Shown here in pieces: positions 31,825-41,889 of a stretch of DNA of 64,000 bases. Position 1 is the first letter of the stretch. Each line of letters opens with the position of its first letter. Below the pieces are notes generated by a model. It had not been told where the DNA came from and made no database searches. It saw only the letters and a program-made list of their open reading frames with translations. The stretch lies in the NCBI RefSeq assembly GCF_050947875.1, contig NC_134569.1, positions 36,493,277 through 36,557,276 of the forward strand, in the 5' to 3' direction. The translations under genes were made by a program, and so were the position numbers. Source of the stretch: Dermacentor variabilis (Eukaryota; Arthropoda; Arachnida; Ixodida; Ixodidae).

Positions 31825-32033
31825 GCCGTGGTGGCTTGGTCGCTATGGCGTTGCGCGGCTGAGCCGAGGTTGCAGGATCGAATCCCGGCCGCGGCAGCCG
31901 CATTTCGGTGGGTTCGAAATGCAAGACCTCCCGTGTCCCGTGCACTGGGGGTGCGGTAAAGATCCCCAGGTGGTTAAAATTAACCCGTGCTTCATAATGA
32001 TATCGTGGGCTTTGGCATGTAAAACATCAGACT
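31825..32033 (+). mobile_element. Ruka-type SINE, copy 3
   Basis: The best-preserved copy: head GCCGTGGTGGCTTGGTCGCT with an A-box-like region, B box GGATCGAATCC (about 31875-31885), acceptor-like CCGGCCGCGGCAGCC, then GCATTTCGGTGGG, CCCAGGTGGTTAAAATTAAC and GGCATGTAAAAC. Transcription by RNA polymerase III from the internal boxes would be expected of an active copy. The flanking duplication was not identified. Confidence 0.85.
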
Positions 32034-33024
32034 TAGATTTTTGGGCATATGACACTGGGTATGCGCCACTGGTTATGTGCCGTTCTGCAATGAATCTATC
32101 TGGCGACAACTTGGTTCACTGGGAATGTACCACTGAGAATACACCACTGACTATGTGCCTGTGCTAATGGCATACGTAGCCAGTGCACCATTACACCAAA
32201 TACCCACCCATCATAAGATAGATAGCTAATCGATTTGACGTCTCCAATAGTCTACAAAGGATGGATGCGCCGGCAATTTTGATTTAGCGTGAAACATTGC
32301 TGTCCTCTAAGAGGATATTGTAGTCGTGCAAGCTGACATATTACCTTGGCGTTAGAGCTTTTCTATCTCTCTCTTTTTTATTTTTTATTTACGAAACATT
32401 GTGACCTTAACCACTTGGGCTGAAAGAAATCTGACACATAAAATAGGCAGTCTCTAGCGTTCGCGCGCAGGGAGTGATAGGTGCCTCAGAGAGTGATTTA
32501 AGTTGTAGTGACTGTTGCACGGCTGCCGAGAAGTGCTGTGATCGAGAGTAGAGCGACTGCAAGAACAAGCCGTCGTCCTCCTTTTTCCTGTGCTTTCCAA
32601 CGTGTTCTATCTCTGCGATAACGCCCACGGCAATAGGAATGCGAGATGAACGGCTTGTTTTATCCCTTTCAAACCTAGAAAGCTGAAGCTTTCTTACAAA
32701 AATGTGTCTGATTGATTGATTGATATGGATCAAATTGGAAAATTTTGACACCATTGTGTCCTTGCCGCCTCCACAAATAACAGACATGATTAAACAATGA
32801 CAAAACAATCTGAAGCGAACGCTTTGTGGCAATAAAGTAGCTTCAGGAACGTGCGTGGGAAGTCAATTTCTCAAACGAGGAAGACCCCCCCCCGAAGGAA
32901 TATCATTTAATGCACTTCTGCCATTGCACGCAGGTTGAGAAAACACTGCTATAGGGAGTACGAGGTAGTTAATTGAGCAAGACAAATATGCTTGGACAGG
33001 TCTTGATGTTGGCCTTGTTGGTGT
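32034..33024. other. Intergenic DNA, nothing recognised
   Basis: A 141-codon minus-strand frame (32407-32832) has no recognisable domain. A C-run lies at 32886-32894. Confidence 0.35.
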
Positions 33025-33662
33025 TGTTTTGATCGCACCGCTGGTACGATCTGTTGGGAACTCGGCGCTGACGCCCGTGGTTGTACCTGGGTCGCAAGCC
33101 CCAAGGGTAGCGTTGGTCTGGCGGCCTGGGGTACAACTGGAAGCATCCGAAGGTCCCGGCAAAGCATGAGTCGACTGGTAACAACAAAACAACTTGTTTA
33201 TTTTAACATCGCAAAGAGTTGGCGGTCAGGTTGACCGAAGAAGAGAGACGGGAGAGCACTTTACTCAACAGAAGAAATCGGAGCCCTCCTTTTGGCGTCC
33301 GGGGGCAGCTGTCTTTATACTCTCGCAGTTGAGGGCAAGAAGGAACCCCTCAATAGACGAGCACGTGAACGTACAATGTCGTAGCGCTGTCGTAGCACAA
33401 TGTCGTAGCACAATGTCGTAGCACACTGTCGTAGCGCTGTCGCAGCACAATGTCGTAGCACAATGTCGTAGCACACTGTCGTAGCGCTGCCGGTCGGGCA
33501 CAATGACTGTAATGAGAGGGTGATCCTTTGCGGTCGCATCGCCGCAGTCGCGCCTGGAAACACCTGGCGGGGAGCGTTGCGGCGACGACGATCGGGCCAA
33601 AATGTCTGCCGCCCCGCCGCAGTCGCGCCGGCAAAACCACGTGTCGCAGGCGAAACGCAACA
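33025..33662 (-). repeat. 3' LTR of the Gmr1-like element
   Basis: 638 bp. On the minus strand it has a 13-bp tandem repeat (unit with core ACATTGTGCTACG) in U3 at about 33376-33490, TATAAA at 33319-33314 and AATAAA at 33202-33197. It differs from the other LTR at about 33115 and 33436. Confidence 0.92.
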
Positions 33663-34147
33663 GACCGCCCCGCCGGGGAAAGGAGATCCCGATGGACAGG
33701 GGACTGCATCCGCTGTCCGGAGGGATGTCGCTCGATGATGCTCATAACCGAAGTCGGGCGTCCCTCGACGTTTCTTGAGCGCAGCGCACAGAGAAGGCCT
33801 CGTTCTCTCGTTCAGGTTCGCACGGGACACTGCAAAGTGACTTCGGGAGAGTTCACATTTTTGCTCTCGTTCCCGGCAAGCGTTAGAACTACACTGAAAC
33901 TCAACCGCTCAGTCAGCAAGCACGGCACAACCCTCACTAAGCCCTGCCAGGCTCTTTCCCCTTTTTATACCACTGCCTAGTTCCTTACAGTAGTCTAGCA
34001 TCACTCAGAACGCGTCCACAAATTGGAAAATTGCACTAGAAAGCATATCATCACTTTGAAACACTAAACAAAAGCAATATGTTAAAAAAAATCCTGCCTC
34101 AAGAAGAAAAACATCAGTAACCAACAATTTTGAGGCTGATTCCCACG
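33663..34147 (-). other. 3' untranslated region of the Gmr1-like element
   Basis: About 485 bp between the ORF stop and the 3' LTR with no coding capacity. A purine-rich GGCGGGGCGG (minus strand, about 33674-33665) next to the LTR is the best candidate for the polypurine tract, though weak. Confidence 0.5.
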
Positions 34148-37100
34148 TTAGGGGCTTCGACTTAAGCCATCGGCGTTACCGTTGAGACTCCCCTTTTTGT
34201 AACGCACCTCAAAGGAATATTGTTGTAAAGCGAGGCTCCAGCGCAGGAGGCGGCCATTTTTGGGAGAGATGGTCTGCAGCCATTGGAGAGGGCAGTGATC
34301 CGTCTCAATGATAAACCTCGAGCCGGCTAGATAGCATGACAATTTCTGAACGGCCCACACGAGACACGCACACTCTTTCTCGGTGGCGCTATACGCCTGC
34401 TCACGACTGGTCAGCTTACGACTAGCATACAGGACGGGGTGTTCTACTTCTCCATTTTCCCGTTGGCACAGTACAACGCCCATGCCTCGCTCACTAGCAT
34501 CGCACTGAACAATGAACCCTGTTGTATAGTCTGGCGATCGTAGCACAGGCTGGCTTGTTAGGGCACTCTTTAGGGCGCAAAAAGCTCTTTCCTTTGTCTC
34601 GTCCCAGACGACTGTTTGAGGCTCTGTCTTTCTTAGAGCATCCGTCAGGGGAGCCGCGATATCAGAGTACCTAGGGATGTACCTCTGATAGTAGCCGGCG
34701 ACACCCAAGAACGACCGAATATCGGTCTTTGTGCGCGGTTGCGGAAAGTCTCGCACAGCGGCCACTTTTATCTCAGAGGGGCGGCGACGACCCTGACCAA
34801 TCACGTGACCGAGGTAGACAACCTCGGCCTGTGCTAACTGGCACTTAGGAGCCTTTACTGTCAAGCCCGCTTCGCGCAGGCGGGTTAGCACTGCCCGCAA
34901 GTGTGTCATATGCTCAGACCAGGATGCGGAGAATATCGCTACGTCGTCTAGATACGGTAAAGCGAATTCTTGCTGTCCCCGCAACACTTTATCCATGAGG
35001 CTTGAAAAACAGTATGGCGCGTTCTTCAAACCAAAACTCAACACTTTAGGACGGAATGTTCCCATTGGTGAAATGAACGCCGCATACCTACTAGCCTCTT
35101 CTGTAAGTGGAACCTGCCAATAACCCCTGACAAGATCTAGGGTGGAAATAAACTGAGCGCTACTAACTTTCTCAAGGCGCTCCTCGATGTTAGGGATCGG
35201 ATAAATTTGATCCTTAGTGATGGAATTAAGCCTGCGGTAGTCGACGCAAGGACGAGGTTCCTTGCCCGGTACCTCAACTAAAATCAAAGGGGAGGTATAA
35301 TCACTCTCACCTGCCTCAATAACACCGAGCTGTAGCATTTTCTTTACCTCAGCCTCCATAATATCGCTCTGGCGGGGTGACACCCGATACGCCTTGGATC
35401 GTACTGGCTCTGGGGAGGTAAGTTCTATATCATGAGTAAGTACAGAAGTCCTACCAGGCCTCTCAGAGAACAGACCTTGAAACTCTTGTAAGAGCTGGTG
35501 TAGTTCGGTTTTCCGCTCGGGCGACAGCGGTGCTTTACTGATAAGGTCACTAATGACTTGACCGGTGTCTTCCCTGTTCGTCACTGAGCCTAGTCCCGGA
35601 AGCGCGACCGGAAGCTCTTCAGGAACGTTTACCATCATGCACACCACTGCTTCCCTTTGTCTATAAGGTTTGAGCAGATTACAGTGGTAAACTTGCTGTG
35701 CTTTCCGCTTTCCTGGCAGACTTACCACGTAGTTAACGTCCGACAGTTTCTGAACAATTCGTGCTGGGCCCTCCCACTGCACGTCTAGTTTGTTGTTTAG
35801 CGATGGGCGCAATATCATGACCTCATCGCCCACCTCAAAACGACGAGCCCTGGCTGTCCGATCATAATAAACCTTGGCCCTCTGCTGGGCCTTTGTCATT
35901 GCTTCACCTGACAACTCCTGTGCCCTTCTTAAGCGTTCGAGGAGCTTAAGTACGTACTCCACCACGACTGGGTCGTCGCCCCTGCCTTCCCATGATTCTC
36001 GAAGCATGCGAAGCGGAGACCGAAGCGAGCGACCGTACACCAGTTCAGCTGGCGAAAACCCCGTAGCCGCATGCGGCGCGGTCCTTAAAGCAAACATCAC
36101 CCCAGGCAGACACAGCTCCCAGTCAGTTCGATGTTCAAAACACAAGGCTCTCAACACGCGCTTCATGACGGAGTGGAGCTTCTCAACGGAATTCGACTGT
36201 GGGTGGTACACTGAGCTGTGTAACAGCTTTACCCCACACCTTTCGAGAAAAGTTGTCGTCAAAGCGCTAGTAAACACTGTGCCCTGATCTGATTGAATTT
36301 CTGCAGGAAAACCAACTCGCGCAAATATGGACAGTAGTGCATTAACTATCTCAACTGAGCTGAGTTCTTTAAGCGGCACTGCTTCAGGGAACTTTGTCGC
36401 TGGGCAGATCACAGTCAAAATGTGTCTGTACCCCGTGGCTGTTACCGGCAGAGGTCCCACTGTATCAATAACGAGCCGTCTAAAAGGCTCCGTAATGATA
36501 GGTACCAATTTCAACGGCGCCCTTGATTTGTCCCCTGGTTTGCCCACCCGCTGACAGGTGTCACATGTCCTCACGAAATGGTCTGCGTCCCGAAAACACC
36601 CTGGCCAATAGTACTCTTGCAAGAGACGGTCCTTAGTTTTCTTAACTCCTAGGTGTCCGGACCACGAACCCCCGTGTGACAAGCGCAACAGATCCTGACG
36701 ATAGCATTGAGGCACGATCAGCTGATCGAACTCCACTCCTCGGCGGTCTAGATACTTCCGGTACAGGACTCCACCTCTTTCCACAAACCGCGCAGTTTTC
36801 CTGGCGATACCTTCTTTGACATTGCAGCGCACGTTTTCCAGGCTGCCATCCTTTTTTTGCTCGGCTATCAAAGCCGACCGGCTGACTTTTAGCAACCTAT
36901 CAAGTCCGTCTGACGTAGGCGCGATGAGCAAATCAGTAGATAGCTCTTCTAACTTTCCCGTGTCGGGCGTTTCCTCTCCAGTATCTGGCGCCTTTAACGT
37001 TACAGACTCAAGTTTATTCAGTTCGGGCGTGCTCTGAATATCAGCTTGCTGCGCCTCTGACCCTTTTTCGTTGTTTGATAACGTCGGCCCCGCAACTACC

Positions 37101-38587
37101 GCCTTTGCAGCGAGCTCCCGAACCTTCGATCTGGTTAAGGCCTGAACACTAGCTTCACCAAACAAAAGCCCCTTCTCGCGCAGGAGGTGATCGGACCTGT
37201 TTGAAAATAGGTACGGGTACTGGGGTGGCAGCATAGATGACACTGCCGCCTCCGTCTCAAGTGCTCCGAAAGGTCCTTCGATAAGCACTTTTGCTACTGG
37301 CAGACACACGCTATGAGCTTCCACGGCTTGCTTGATCCATGCGCACTCGCCCGTGAACATATGGGGTTCTACGTAAGACGGGTGAACTACATCCATCGTA
37401 GCTGCGGAATCGCGAAGCACTCGGCACTCTTTCCCGTTCACGAGGAGGTCTCGCATGTAAGGCTCGAGAAGCTTCATGTTCTCGTCAGTGCTGCCTATTG
37501 AAAAAAACACAACTTTTGGTGTTGTTTCCAGACACTGCGCCGAAAAGTGACCCGGCTTCTGGCACGTATAACAAACGCGCGCTCGCCTCATCTCGAACCG
37601 CTTTCTGCGTTTGGCTGCCGCCGTCTCTTTACGTTTGGTCGGACTGCTTTCACTCGCATCCTCACTACGCGTGTCCCCCTTTAATCTCATGGGCGTGAAT
37701 TTCGGCCTCTCAAACTTCGAGCCAAATTCACCCTTTTGACCGTCCTTAGCTCCGCGAGCCCGACGCGTCACAAACTCCTCGGCTAGCTCAGCGGCTTTAG
37801 CCACCGTACAAACGTCTGGCCTATCCAAGACCCAGTATCGCACGTTCTCCGGTAACCGACTATAAAACTGTTCTAGCCCGAAGCACTGCAGAACTTTATC
37901 GTGGTCACCAAACGCTTTCTCTTCTTTGAGCCACTCCTGCATGTTTGACATAAGCCTATACGCAAACTCTGTATATGACTCACTTTTGCCTTTCTCATTT
38001 TCCCGAAACTTCCGACGGAACGCCTCCGCAGACAGCCGGTACTTTTTTAGCAGACTTGATTTTACTTTGTCGAAATCCTCTGCCTCCTCTCTATCCAAGC
38101 GAGCGACTACGTCGGCCGCCTCGCCGGGTAACAAAGTGAGCAAGCGCTGTGGCCACGTTTCCCGAGAGAACCCCTGCTTCTCGCACGTTCGCTCGAAGTT
38201 AACCAGGAACAAACCAATGTCCTCTCCAAGCTTAAACGGCCGCATCAGGTCAGTCATTTTGAACAATACGCGTTCTCCTGGACCGTGTGCCTGACTTCCA
38301 TTACGAGCGCGTTCCATCTCTACCTCAAGACGCTTCATTTCCAAAGCGTGTTGACGGTCGCGCTCTTCTTTTTCTTTCTCTTTTTGTTCTTTAAGTTCGC
38401 GCTCCTGTCTTTTTGCAGTCTCCCTTTCTTCAATGGTCTCAAGGCATTCCGACAGCTCGTCATCCTCAGCCTCTAACTCAAGAATAGCCTTTATCAGTTC
38501 TGGTTTTCTGAGTTTGTCCGAGACATCCAGACCCAACTCTCTTGCAAGCTCCAACAATTTCGGTTTGCGCAACGACTTCAAATCCAT
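34148..38587 (-). CDS. Gag-protease-integrase-RT-RNase H polyprotein
   Basis: One 1479-codon frame starting at an ATG in a strong context (GCAGCCATGG). Order: SAP-like N-terminus (1-37), charged coiled coil (about 45-95), gag/SCAN-like region (110-275), zinc knuckle CX2CX4HX4C (339-352), retropepsin-like region with RDSAAT (Asp393), integrase zinc finger (His638, His645, Cys675, Cys678), integrase core (Asp708, Asp767, Glu802), a GPY/F-like module ending HCNLLKPY (920-975), reverse transcriptase (about 1040-1240, YLDD 1212-1215) and RNase H (Asp1363, Glu1403 or 1405, Asp1430). It would form particles, copy the RNA to DNA and integrate it. Oddities: Ala395 where Gly is usual in the protease triad, and 34 instead of 35 residues between Asp767 and Glu802. 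The frame is otherwise undamaged. Confidence 0.93.
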   Translation of the reverse strand: MDLKSLRKPKLLELARELGLDVSDKLRKPELIKAILELEAEDDELSECLETIEERETAKRQERELKEQKEKEKEERDRQHALEMKRLEVEMERARNGSQAHGPGERVLFKMTDLMRPFKLGEDIGLFLVNFERTCEKQGFSRETWPQRLLTLLPGEAADVVARLDREEAEDFDKVKSSLLKKYRLSAEAFRRKFRENEKGKSESYTEFAYRLMSNMQEWLKEEKAFGDHDKVLQCFGLEQFYSRLPENVRYWVLDRPDVCTVAKAAELAEEFVTRRARGAKDGQKGEFGSKFERPKFTPMRLKGDTRSEDASESSPTKRKETAAAKRRKRFEMRRARVCYTCQKPGHFSAQCLETTPKVVFFSIGSTDENMKLLEPYMRDLLVNGKECRVLRDSAATMDVVHPSYVEPHMFTGECAWIKQAVEAHSVCLPVAKVLIEGPFGALETEAAVSSMLPPQYPYLFSNRSDHLLREKGLLFGEASVQALTRSKVRELAAKAVVAGPTLSNNEKGSEAQQADIQSTPELNKLESVTLKAPDTGEETPDTGKLEELSTDLLIAPTSDGLDRLLKVSRSALIAEQKKDGSLENVRCNVKEGIARKTARFVERGGVLYRKYLDRRGVEFDQLIVPQCYRQDLLRLSHGGSWSGHLGVKKTKDRLLQEYYWPGCFRDADHFVRTCDTCQRVGKPGDKSRAPLKLVPIITEPFRRLVIDTVGPLPVTATGYRHILTVICPATKFPEAVPLKELSSVEIVNALLSIFARVGFPAEIQSDQGTVFTSALTTTFLERCGVKLLHSSVYHPQSNSVEKLHSVMKRVLRALCFEHRTDWELCLPGVMFALRTAPHAATGFSPAELVYGRSLRSPLRMLRESWEGRGDDPVVVEYVLKLLERLRRAQELSGEAMTKAQQRAKVYYDRTARARRFEVGDEVMILRPSLNNKLDVQWEGPARIVQKLSDVNYVVSLPGKRKAQQVYHCNLLKPYRQREAVVCMMVNVPEELPVALPGLGSVTNREDTGQVISDLISKAPLSPERKTELHQLLQEFQGLFSERPGRTSVLTHDIELTSPEPVRSKAYRVSPRQSDIMEAEVKKMLQLGVIEAGESDYTSPLILVEVPGKEPRPCVDYRRLNSITKDQIYPIPNIEERLEKVSSAQFISTLDLVRGYWQVPLTEEASRYAAFISPMGTFRPKVLSFGLKNAPYCFSSLMDKVLRGQQEFALPYLDDVAIFSASWSEHMTHLRAVLTRLREAGLTVKAPKCQLAQAEVVYLGHVIGQGRRRPSEIKVAAVRDFPQPRTKTDIRSFLGVAGYYQRYIPRYSDIAAPLTDALRKTEPQTVVWDETKERAFCALKSALTSQPVLRSPDYTTGFIVQCDASERGMGVVLCQRENGEVEHPVLYASRKLTSREQAYSATEKECACLVWAVQKLSCYLAGSRFIIETDHCPLQWLQTISPKNGRLLRWSLALQQYSFEVRYKKGSLNGNADGLSRSP

Positions 38588-38920
38588 GGCTGCTCTGAAT
38601 GCTGCTTTCTCTACTGCTTACTATTGTCTTGCCGCAAACTAACCCGGCAGCAACGACAACCACAATTACCAGCTCTGTTTCTAACACTAACAAAAGCCTG
38701 GCAAAGCTCAGAAGAAGAAAGTCCCGCACTCACCAAACCTCGCAGCCAAGAGTTCAGCGCAGTCGTTCCGCTGCAGGCAACCAGTCATCACACAGGGCTC
38801 GTTGCACTGCTCCCGGATCGTCGATGAGCTGCTCAGCATACAGTCAACTGCATCTCTTTGCTGCTGGCCTCCGTTGTCGCGATCTCACCGCTGGCAGACA
38901 GTTGTTTGAAGTCGGAGGCG
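38588..38920 (-). other. 5' leader of the Gmr1-like element
   Basis: Non-coding stretch between the primer binding site and the polyprotein ATG. No upstream frame or obvious structure was recognised. It probably holds the packaging signal by analogy with other LTR elements. Confidence 0.5.
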
Positions 38921-38938
38921 ATCCCACCGCTGCCACCA
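38921..38938 (-). promoter_or_regulatory. Primer binding site, tRNA-Leu type
   Basis: On the minus strand, two bases after the 5' LTR, TGGTGGCAGCGGTGGGAT is complementary over 18 nt to the 3' end of a eukaryotic tRNA-Leu (AAG type, ending ...CCCACCGCTGCCA plus CCA). This tRNA would prime minus-strand DNA synthesis. The tRNA identity is from memory of animal tRNA-Leu sequence. Confidence 0.8.
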
Positions 38939-38940
38939 GA

Positions 38941-39578
38941 TGTTTTGATCGCACCGCTGGTACGATCTGTTGGGAACTCGGCGCTGACGCCCGTGGTTGT
39001 ACCTGGGTCGCAAGCCCCAAGGGTAGCGTTGGCCTGGCGGCCTGGGGTACAACTGGAAGCATCCGAAGGTCCCGGCAAAGCATGAGTCGACTGGTAACAA
39101 CAAAACAACTTGTTTATTTTAACATCGCAAAGAGTTGGCGGTCAGGTTGACCGAAGAAGAGAGACGGGAGAGCACTTTACTCAACAGAAGAAATCGGAGC
39201 CCTCCTTTTGGCGTCCGGGGGCAGCTGTCTTTATACTCTCGCAGTTGAGGGCAAGAAGGAACCCCTCAATAGACGAGCACGTGAACGTACAATGTCGTAG
39301 CGCTGTCGTAGCACAATGTCGTAGCACAATGTCGTAGCACACTGTCGTAGCGCTGTCGTAGCACAATGTCGTAGCACAATGTCGTAGCACACTGTCGTAG
39401 CGCTGCCGGTCGGGCACAATGACTGTAATGAGAGGGTGATCCTTTGCGGTCGCATCGCCGCAGTCGCGCCTGGAAACACCTGGCGGGGAGCGTTGCGGCG
39501 ACGACGATCGGGCCAAAATGTCTGCCGCCCCGCCGCAGTCGCGCCGGCAAAACCACGTGTCGCAGGCGAAACGCAACA
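38941..39578 (-). repeat. 5' LTR of the Gmr1-like element
   Basis: 638 bp, carrying the element's promoter: TATAAA on the minus strand at about 39235-39230, AATAAA at about 39118-39113, and the 13-bp U3 repeats at 39292-39406. Confidence 0.92.
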
Positions 39579-39582
39579 GTGT

Positions 39583-40590
39583 ATAGTGGTTTATCTTAGA
39601 AGAAATGTTGGAAATGTGACGACACATACACACAAGAAATACGAAAGTTGTTGCCATTTAAATTTGGGCACGTACCTATCAGGAGGCATCGACCAAGGTT
39701 ACCGGGGGCAACTTACGATGCCTAACTTCCCGCTAACTTGATTGTAAGCCACACCAATATTAAAGCAAAAAATAAATGAAGTATCGATCGAAGGGTGACA
39801 GTGCCCATACATTACACTGGGCACTGGTTATCTCCGACGGTTTCCCGTCAGTTTCATCTTGTGCACCATCGAAGTGCGACGCCAGCAACTCCACATGACG
39901 CCAGCGCTGTGAGGCACTTGGTGGTGCCTATCCATTGGCCCAGCAGCAGTTGGCTTGCGTGCCGCGTCGCACTAATATGTCGCACCCGCGTTTGGTTAGG
40001 ACACCGTTCGAGGAGTCGTCGTTGTTGTTGTCCAACTCATGGCTCATATCCACTACGGGGGATCGTCCCTAAAATGGGCGGATTATTCCACTCTATAAGC
40101 ACCAATAAAATTTCAGGGCTGTTCTAGAGTATGTACTGGGCAAAGGTGAAATTAAAAATTAAAATGAAAGCAGCAGTAGTAGGAAGAACCAGTAATGATT
40201 ATTTAAAAAGCACACAGAAATAAAAATCAAATATACAAATTTAACAGGGCATTCTGGTGAATTCCATAAGAAATTCCTGAAATGCAGGGCAGCCATGATG
40301 TGTGGCTCAATCCCAGAGGCCCCAAAACAAGAAGTCCAAGCGCAATGCTAAACCTTGCTATTGCTGTGAATGTCTCGACCTTCGTGCAAACCGACACATT
40401 TTTTTAAAACAAGAAACCAGGTTGTAGTAGCAGTCTTTCATTGCCCAGTCACTTCCGCAATCGTTTGAAGTGGTATCACAGTTGTAGGCTGCTTTCTCTT
40501 ACTGCCTGCAGCGAGATCTGTTGTGAGAATGGCTGCGCGACTCCTAGCACAATTAAATTTGTTGGATTACATTTCCCTATCACCCTCACC
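39583..40590. other. Intergenic DNA, nothing recognised
   Basis: Only short frames, without recognisable domains. Confidence 0.35.
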
Positions 40591-40846
40591 CACCATGGTC
40601 ACTTAGTGGCTATGGCGTTGCGCTGCTGAACACGAAATTGCGGTATCAAATCGTGGCCGCAGCGGCCGCATTTCGATCGGGGCGAAATGCAAAAACGCCC
40701 GTGTATTGTTTACATTGGATGCGCATAAAAAATTACGAGAAAAAAGAAAACTCATGTGGTCAAAATTATTGATGAGTTCCCCACTACAGCGTGCCTCACA
40801 ATCAGGTCGAGGTTTTGGCGCGTAATACCCCAAAATTGAATTGAAT
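40591..40846 (+). mobile_element. Ruka-type SINE, copy 4
   Basis: Head ACCATGGTCACTTAGTGGCT, degenerate B box, CGCAGCGGCCGCATTTCGAT, then a body with CATGTGGTCAAAATTATTGA, CCCCACTACAGCG, CCTCACAATCAGG and GTAATACCCC. It carries about 25 bp of additional A-rich sequence near 40725-40750. Confidence 0.82.
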
Positions 40847-41827
40847 TTTACCATCCTTCCTTCTCTTGTCTATTTTTATAATGCGCCACTCAGGAAAGGT
40901 TGCTTCTTGTGACAACAAAGGTGGGAAGACGTTAGGGCTGCTGTCGAGGAGCTACACGAATAGAACTGCGATATATTCGTTACAGTACTGCGGCCAAGGA
41001 CTTACGTCCGACCGCTATAGCAGCTATATAGCATAACACGTGGAGCCGCAGGTCACGAACGTGCCGATGAGGAGCGTCCCGCTCCTGTGACCACTCTTTT
41101 GCAATAGGCGATTCCGAATATCATTGTAGCTCTACTTGTCTGTCTCATAGGTCGGGCACACGTTGACTTGAAAGTCATTGGGTGTGTTACAATTCTGGCT
41201 AGCGTCGGAGACAGTCTACGTAGACAGCTAAGGAGACAGCCGAGACGGCTTCTAGGCCAAGTAAAGGAACGCGTGTCGAACCGTCTGGAAAACGTATAGA
41301 AGACGCTTCTGCGACGTGACGCCGCCTCGCGGTGACGAGAAAAAGTTGAGAAAAGCAAACATTGTTTCTGTATTTTAGGTCTTTGCGCATGCGAACCTTA
41401 GAAAAACATGATGTGACTTACACTAAGGGCACATGAAAGCGGGTCTGCGTTTTCTTTTGCGCAGGCGACCTTCCCGTCGAGTTTCCAAACGTTCTGCTTA
41501 GCCGCCATCTTGTTTGGACAGGAAAGTAGCCTGTATCGTTTTTGACTTCGTGCTGTCTTCCCGAAGCTGTCAACTTTGGCGTCTTCGTTAGAATTGGAAC
41601 GAGATGGCTGCTGTCCGCTTAGCCGTCTACTTTGCCGTCTATGGCAACGTTTGGAACACTGCTATTGATAGCGGTAACTGAGTAGCTGTTGTCGACTAAA
41701 GAGTGGGAGTAGTGCAGCGGTCTCAATACCATCTTTTCGGATACGAAAATATGGATGTTACAATATCTCCACTGCGGTTACCGATCAATTTTGTGAAAAT
41801 TCTTTTCTAATGAATGGGCATCAGGAC
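40847..41827. other. Intergenic DNA, nothing recognised
   Basis: Minus-strand frames at 41053-41390 show no recognisable domain. Confidence 0.35.
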
Positions 41828-41828
41828 A

Positions 41829-41889
41829 TGAATGAATGAATGAATGAATGAATGAATGAATGAATGAATGAATGAATGAATGAATGAAT
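41829..41889. repeat. (GAAT)n microsatellite
   Basis: About 15 uninterrupted GAAT units. Confidence 0.95.

Larger units (their letters stand above)
33025..39578 (-). mobile_element. Complete Gmr1-like LTR retrotransposon (Ty3/gypsy group)
   Basis: A 6554-bp element read on the minus strand: 5' LTR 38941-39578, primer binding site, 5' leader, single ORF (38587 to 34148), 3' UTR, 3' LTR 33025-33662. Both LTRs are 638 bp with TG...CA ends and differ at only two positions by eye. GTGT flanks both sides (33021-33024 and 39579-39582), consistent with a 4-bp target duplication. The pol order is protease-integrase-RT-RNase H, unlike ordinary gypsy elements, where integrase is last. This order within gypsy-type enzymes is the hallmark of the Gmr1-like group. 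There is no env-like frame. Confidence 0.93.

Noticed and set aside
33376..33490. CRISPR-like array
   Set aside because: Repeats are 13 bp and contiguous without unique spacers, inside a retrotransposon LTR of a eukaryote.
33265..33830. Minus-strand frames in the LTR, as an env-like or accessory gene
   Set aside because: They lie in the LTR and 3' UTR, repeat with the 13-bp units, and lack signal peptide or membrane segments.
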